Shown one piece after another: positions 62,492-64,000 of a stretch of DNA of 64,000 nt. The notes under the pieces were generated by a model that was not told the origin of the DNA, ran no database searches, and saw nothing but the letters and a program-made list of their open reading frames with translations. Within the stretch, counting starts at the first letter, position 1. The number at the start of each line of letters is the position of its first letter. Made by a program: the position numbers and the translations under genes. Source of the DNA: Paenibacillus sp. DMB5. Its GTDB lineage: Bacteria; Bacillota; Bacilli; Paenibacillales; Paenibacillaceae. The DNA is taken from contig NZ_LRAC01000024.1 of NCBI RefSeq assembly GCF_001517085.1, positions 1 through 64,000 of the forward strand, in the 5' to 3' direction.

Positions 62492-63595
62492 ATGTTAAAA
62501 CCAATCACGATTCAAGCGGACCAGCGCGGTCTGCTCTTTCATAAGGGGAGTTATGTGAAGCGGCTGCTTCCCGGAACCTACCGGTACTTCTCCTGGTCGC
62601 AGCATACGGTAGTGGTGCTCAATATTGCCAAACCGTTTAGCGTTGAGGGCAAGGACCTGCAGCTTTTTTTACAGGATGAAGAACTGCTGCAGGAGCTTGA
62701 TGTGGTACGTGTACAGGATCATGAGATTGTAGTGCACTATGAGGATGGTCAATTTGCGCAGGTGCTGAAGCCGGGTGTGTATGCCTATTGGAACCTGCTG
62801 AAAAAGCACACCTTCGTGCATATGGATATCCGGCAGCCGGAGCTCCCGGCCGGGATCGACCGCTCCATTATAGCGAAGCTTACTCCGTATGTGCAGGGCA
62901 GTGAAATCGCCAGCTATGAGCTGGGATTCCTGTTCTATGACCATACTCTCCAGCGGGAGCTGGCGCCTGGTAAGTATTACTTCTGGAAGGGGCCGGTCTC
63001 GGTGGTGGTGAAGACGGTCGATCTGAGACAGCAGCAGATGGATCTGATCGGCCAGGAGATGATGACCGAAGATAAGGTTACGCTGCGCCTGAACTTTGTA
63101 TGCCAGTATAAGATTGTGAATCCGCAGCGTGTGCTGGAGCTGAAGGCTTTTGACGAGCAGATCCACATCCAGCTGCAGCTGCTGCTCCGGGAATATGTCG
63201 GGACGCTGAAATTGGATGACCTGCTGAAGCGGAAAGAGGATGTTGCCTCCTTCATCCTGTCCCGTATCCAGGAGAAAGAAGAAGCGTTCGGGGTACGCTT
63301 CCTGGGGGCTGGCGTGAAAGATGTCATTCTGCCAGGGGAAATGAAGGACATCCTGAACACCGTCCTGCTCGCCGAGAAGAAGGCGCAGGCGAACCTGATC
63401 ACCCGGCGGGAAGAGACGGCTTCGACCCGAAGCCTGCTCAATACGGCGAAGCTGATGGATGAGAATCAGACGCTGTTCCGGCTGAAGGAGCTGGAATTCC
63501 TCGAGAAGATCTGCGACAAAATCGGCTCCATCTCTGTAACCGGCGGCGGTGACCTCCTGGAGCGGTTAAGCTCGCTAATCAGCGTTAATAAGTAG
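62492..63595 (+). CDS. slipin/SPFH (band-7) family protein
   Basis: 367-residue SPFH-domain protein. The region up to ~150 (ITIQADQRGLLFHKGSYVKRLLPGTYRYF) repeats a pattern seen again at SYELGFLFYDHTLQRELAPGKYYFW. The core is VDLRQQQMDLIGQEMMTEDKVTLRLNFVCQYKIVNPQRVLEL, followed by the coiled region VILPGEMKDILNTVLLAEKKAQANLITRREETASTRSLLNTAKLM. No N-terminal membrane helix is seen, unlike classical stomatins. ATG 62492 has a perfect GAAGGAGG 8-9 nt upstream. Slipins occur in RNA-repair (RtcB/Ro) and in membrane-scaffold operons. Confidence 0.88.
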   Translation: MLKPITIQADQRGLLFHKGSYVKRLLPGTYRYFSWSQHTVVVLNIAKPFSVEGKDLQLFLQDEELLQELDVVRVQDHEIVVHYEDGQFAQVLKPGVYAYWNLLKKHTFVHMDIRQPELPAGIDRSIIAKLTPYVQGSEIASYELGFLFYDHTLQRELAPGKYYFWKGPVSVVVKTVDLRQQQMDLIGQEMMTEDKVTLRLNFVCQYKIVNPQRVLELKAFDEQIHIQLQLLLREYVGTLKLDDLLKRKEDVASFILSRIQEKEEAFGVRFLGAGVKDVILPGEMKDILNTVLLAEKKAQANLITRREETASTRSLLNTAKLMDENQTLFRLKELEFLEKICDKIGSISVTGGGDLLERLSSLISVNK

Positions 63596-63620
63596 ACCGC
63601 TACCTGGCGGTCTATTTTTT
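63593..63620 (+). terminator. Rho-independent terminator of the slipin gene
   Basis: TAGACCGC (63593-63600), TACCTG loop, GCGGTCTA (63607-63614), TTTTTT. The stem starts at the stop codon. Its sequence resembles the hairpins at 35652 and 61571. Confidence 0.92.
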
Positions 63621-63738
63621 GCAGATAGACAGGGGGCAGTGCATCGGTTGAGTCTGGTATTTTGCAAACAGTTAATAACATAGATACTATAGAAGTAAGT
63701 TTTTATTGCCAATTAAGCCAAGCCCAAGGAGTGACAGC

Positions 63739-64000
63739 ATGGACAAGAAAGCGAAAAAGATTCTAATGAACACCTTCTGGACTTCAACCGGCTGGAGGGG
63801 CACTCCGGGTGCGTTTGCCGGTGAGGATTTCGAATATGCCAAGAGCCATGGACTGATGTTCGATCCTGTAACCATTACTCACGATGAGATCATCTTACGG
63901 CTGCATGAGCTGCATCAGACGATTACCAAGGAGCGGGTAGCTGCCGCTTTTTTGCATAGTCTCTCTACGAAAAAAGTCCATCTGCGCAGTGCCTTCTCAA
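63739..64000 (+). CDS. unrecognised protein, N-terminal part only (cut by window end)
   Basis: 87 codons are visible: MDKKAKKILMNTFWTSTGWR, then EDFEYAKSHGLMFDPVTITHDEII and TKERVAAAFLHSLSTKKVHLRSAF. AAGGAG lies 7 nt before the ATG. It looks like a soluble helical protein. I recall similar sequences in other Firmicutes but no function. Being next after slipin, it may belong to the same pathway, although a terminator separates them. Confidence 0.7.
   Translation, partial: MDKKAKKILMNTFWTSTGWRGTPGAFAGEDFEYAKSHGLMFDPVTITHDEIILRLHELHQTITKERVAAAFLHSLSTKKVHLRSAFS

Overview
The window looks like chromosome from a Gram-positive, spore-former-type Firmicute, most likely Paenibacillus or a close relative. 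Support comes from moderate GC with AT-rich islands, strong AGGAGG-type ribosome binding sites with frequent TTG/GTG starts, a perfect Fur box, an S-layer-homology (SLH) protein, Spo0E-like and Rap-like proteins, a TxpA-like type I toxin, and LicD/CDP-glycerol wall-polymer genes. The species is inferred from gene content only. No rRNA, complete tRNA, CRISPR array or insertion sequence is visible.

Layout. 1-7 kb: a ComP/ComA-type two-component system, an ABC-2 export pair on the other strand, a flavodoxin-fold quinone reductase divergent from an HxlR regulator, a HEAT-like protein, a collapsed sugar O-acetyltransferase and a frameshifted phosphotransferase. 8.3-31.5 kb: one 23-kb co-directional operon for a surface glycopolymer. 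It holds two TagF-like proteins, UDP-galactopyranose mutase, two LicD transferases, two TagD-like cytidylyltransferases (one fused to an oxidoreductase), GT2 and GT4 glycosyltransferases, an FkbM methyltransferase (frameshifted), a metallophosphoesterase and a GDPD. About ten of these proteins also carry a small nucleotide-binding-like Rossmann module. 31.6-35.6 kb: a Fur-controlled siderophore ABC importer.

35.6-50.6 kb: dihydrouridine synthase, an SF0329-like protein, a 7TMR-DISM histidine kinase with its OmpR regulator facing a 1832-residue SLH surface protein, a secreted CBM/beta-gamma-crystallin/lytic transglycosylase protein, a WYL regulator with a DJ-1/PfpI protein, and a PadR regulator with a CPBP protease. 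50.8-53.9 kb: a Rap-like TPR protein with an overlapping secreted propeptide gene (probable quorum-sensing pair), then a frameshifted matrixin-type protease and a lipoprotein repeating its C-terminal domain.

54.1-64 kb: a defence-like island. It runs XRE regulator, Spo0E-like protein, NERD nuclease-like protein, EVE-like/McrB-type AAA+ GTPase, DUF2357-PD-(D/E)XK nuclease (frameshifted) and DUF6602 nuclease-like protein. It is followed by a type I toxin-antitoxin locus, an 800-bp intergenic region with a tRNA-T-arm-like hairpin, a slipin/SPFH protein, and the start of an unrecognised gene cut by the window end.

Four otherwise intact genes are interrupted by single small indels, three of them fully explained by one missing base in a homopolymer. 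They may be assembly errors rather than true pseudogenes. The most interesting parts are the EVE-McrBC-like nuclease island, the slipin/structured-RNA locus, the Rap-like/propeptide pair, and the shared Rossmann module across the glycopolymer operon.
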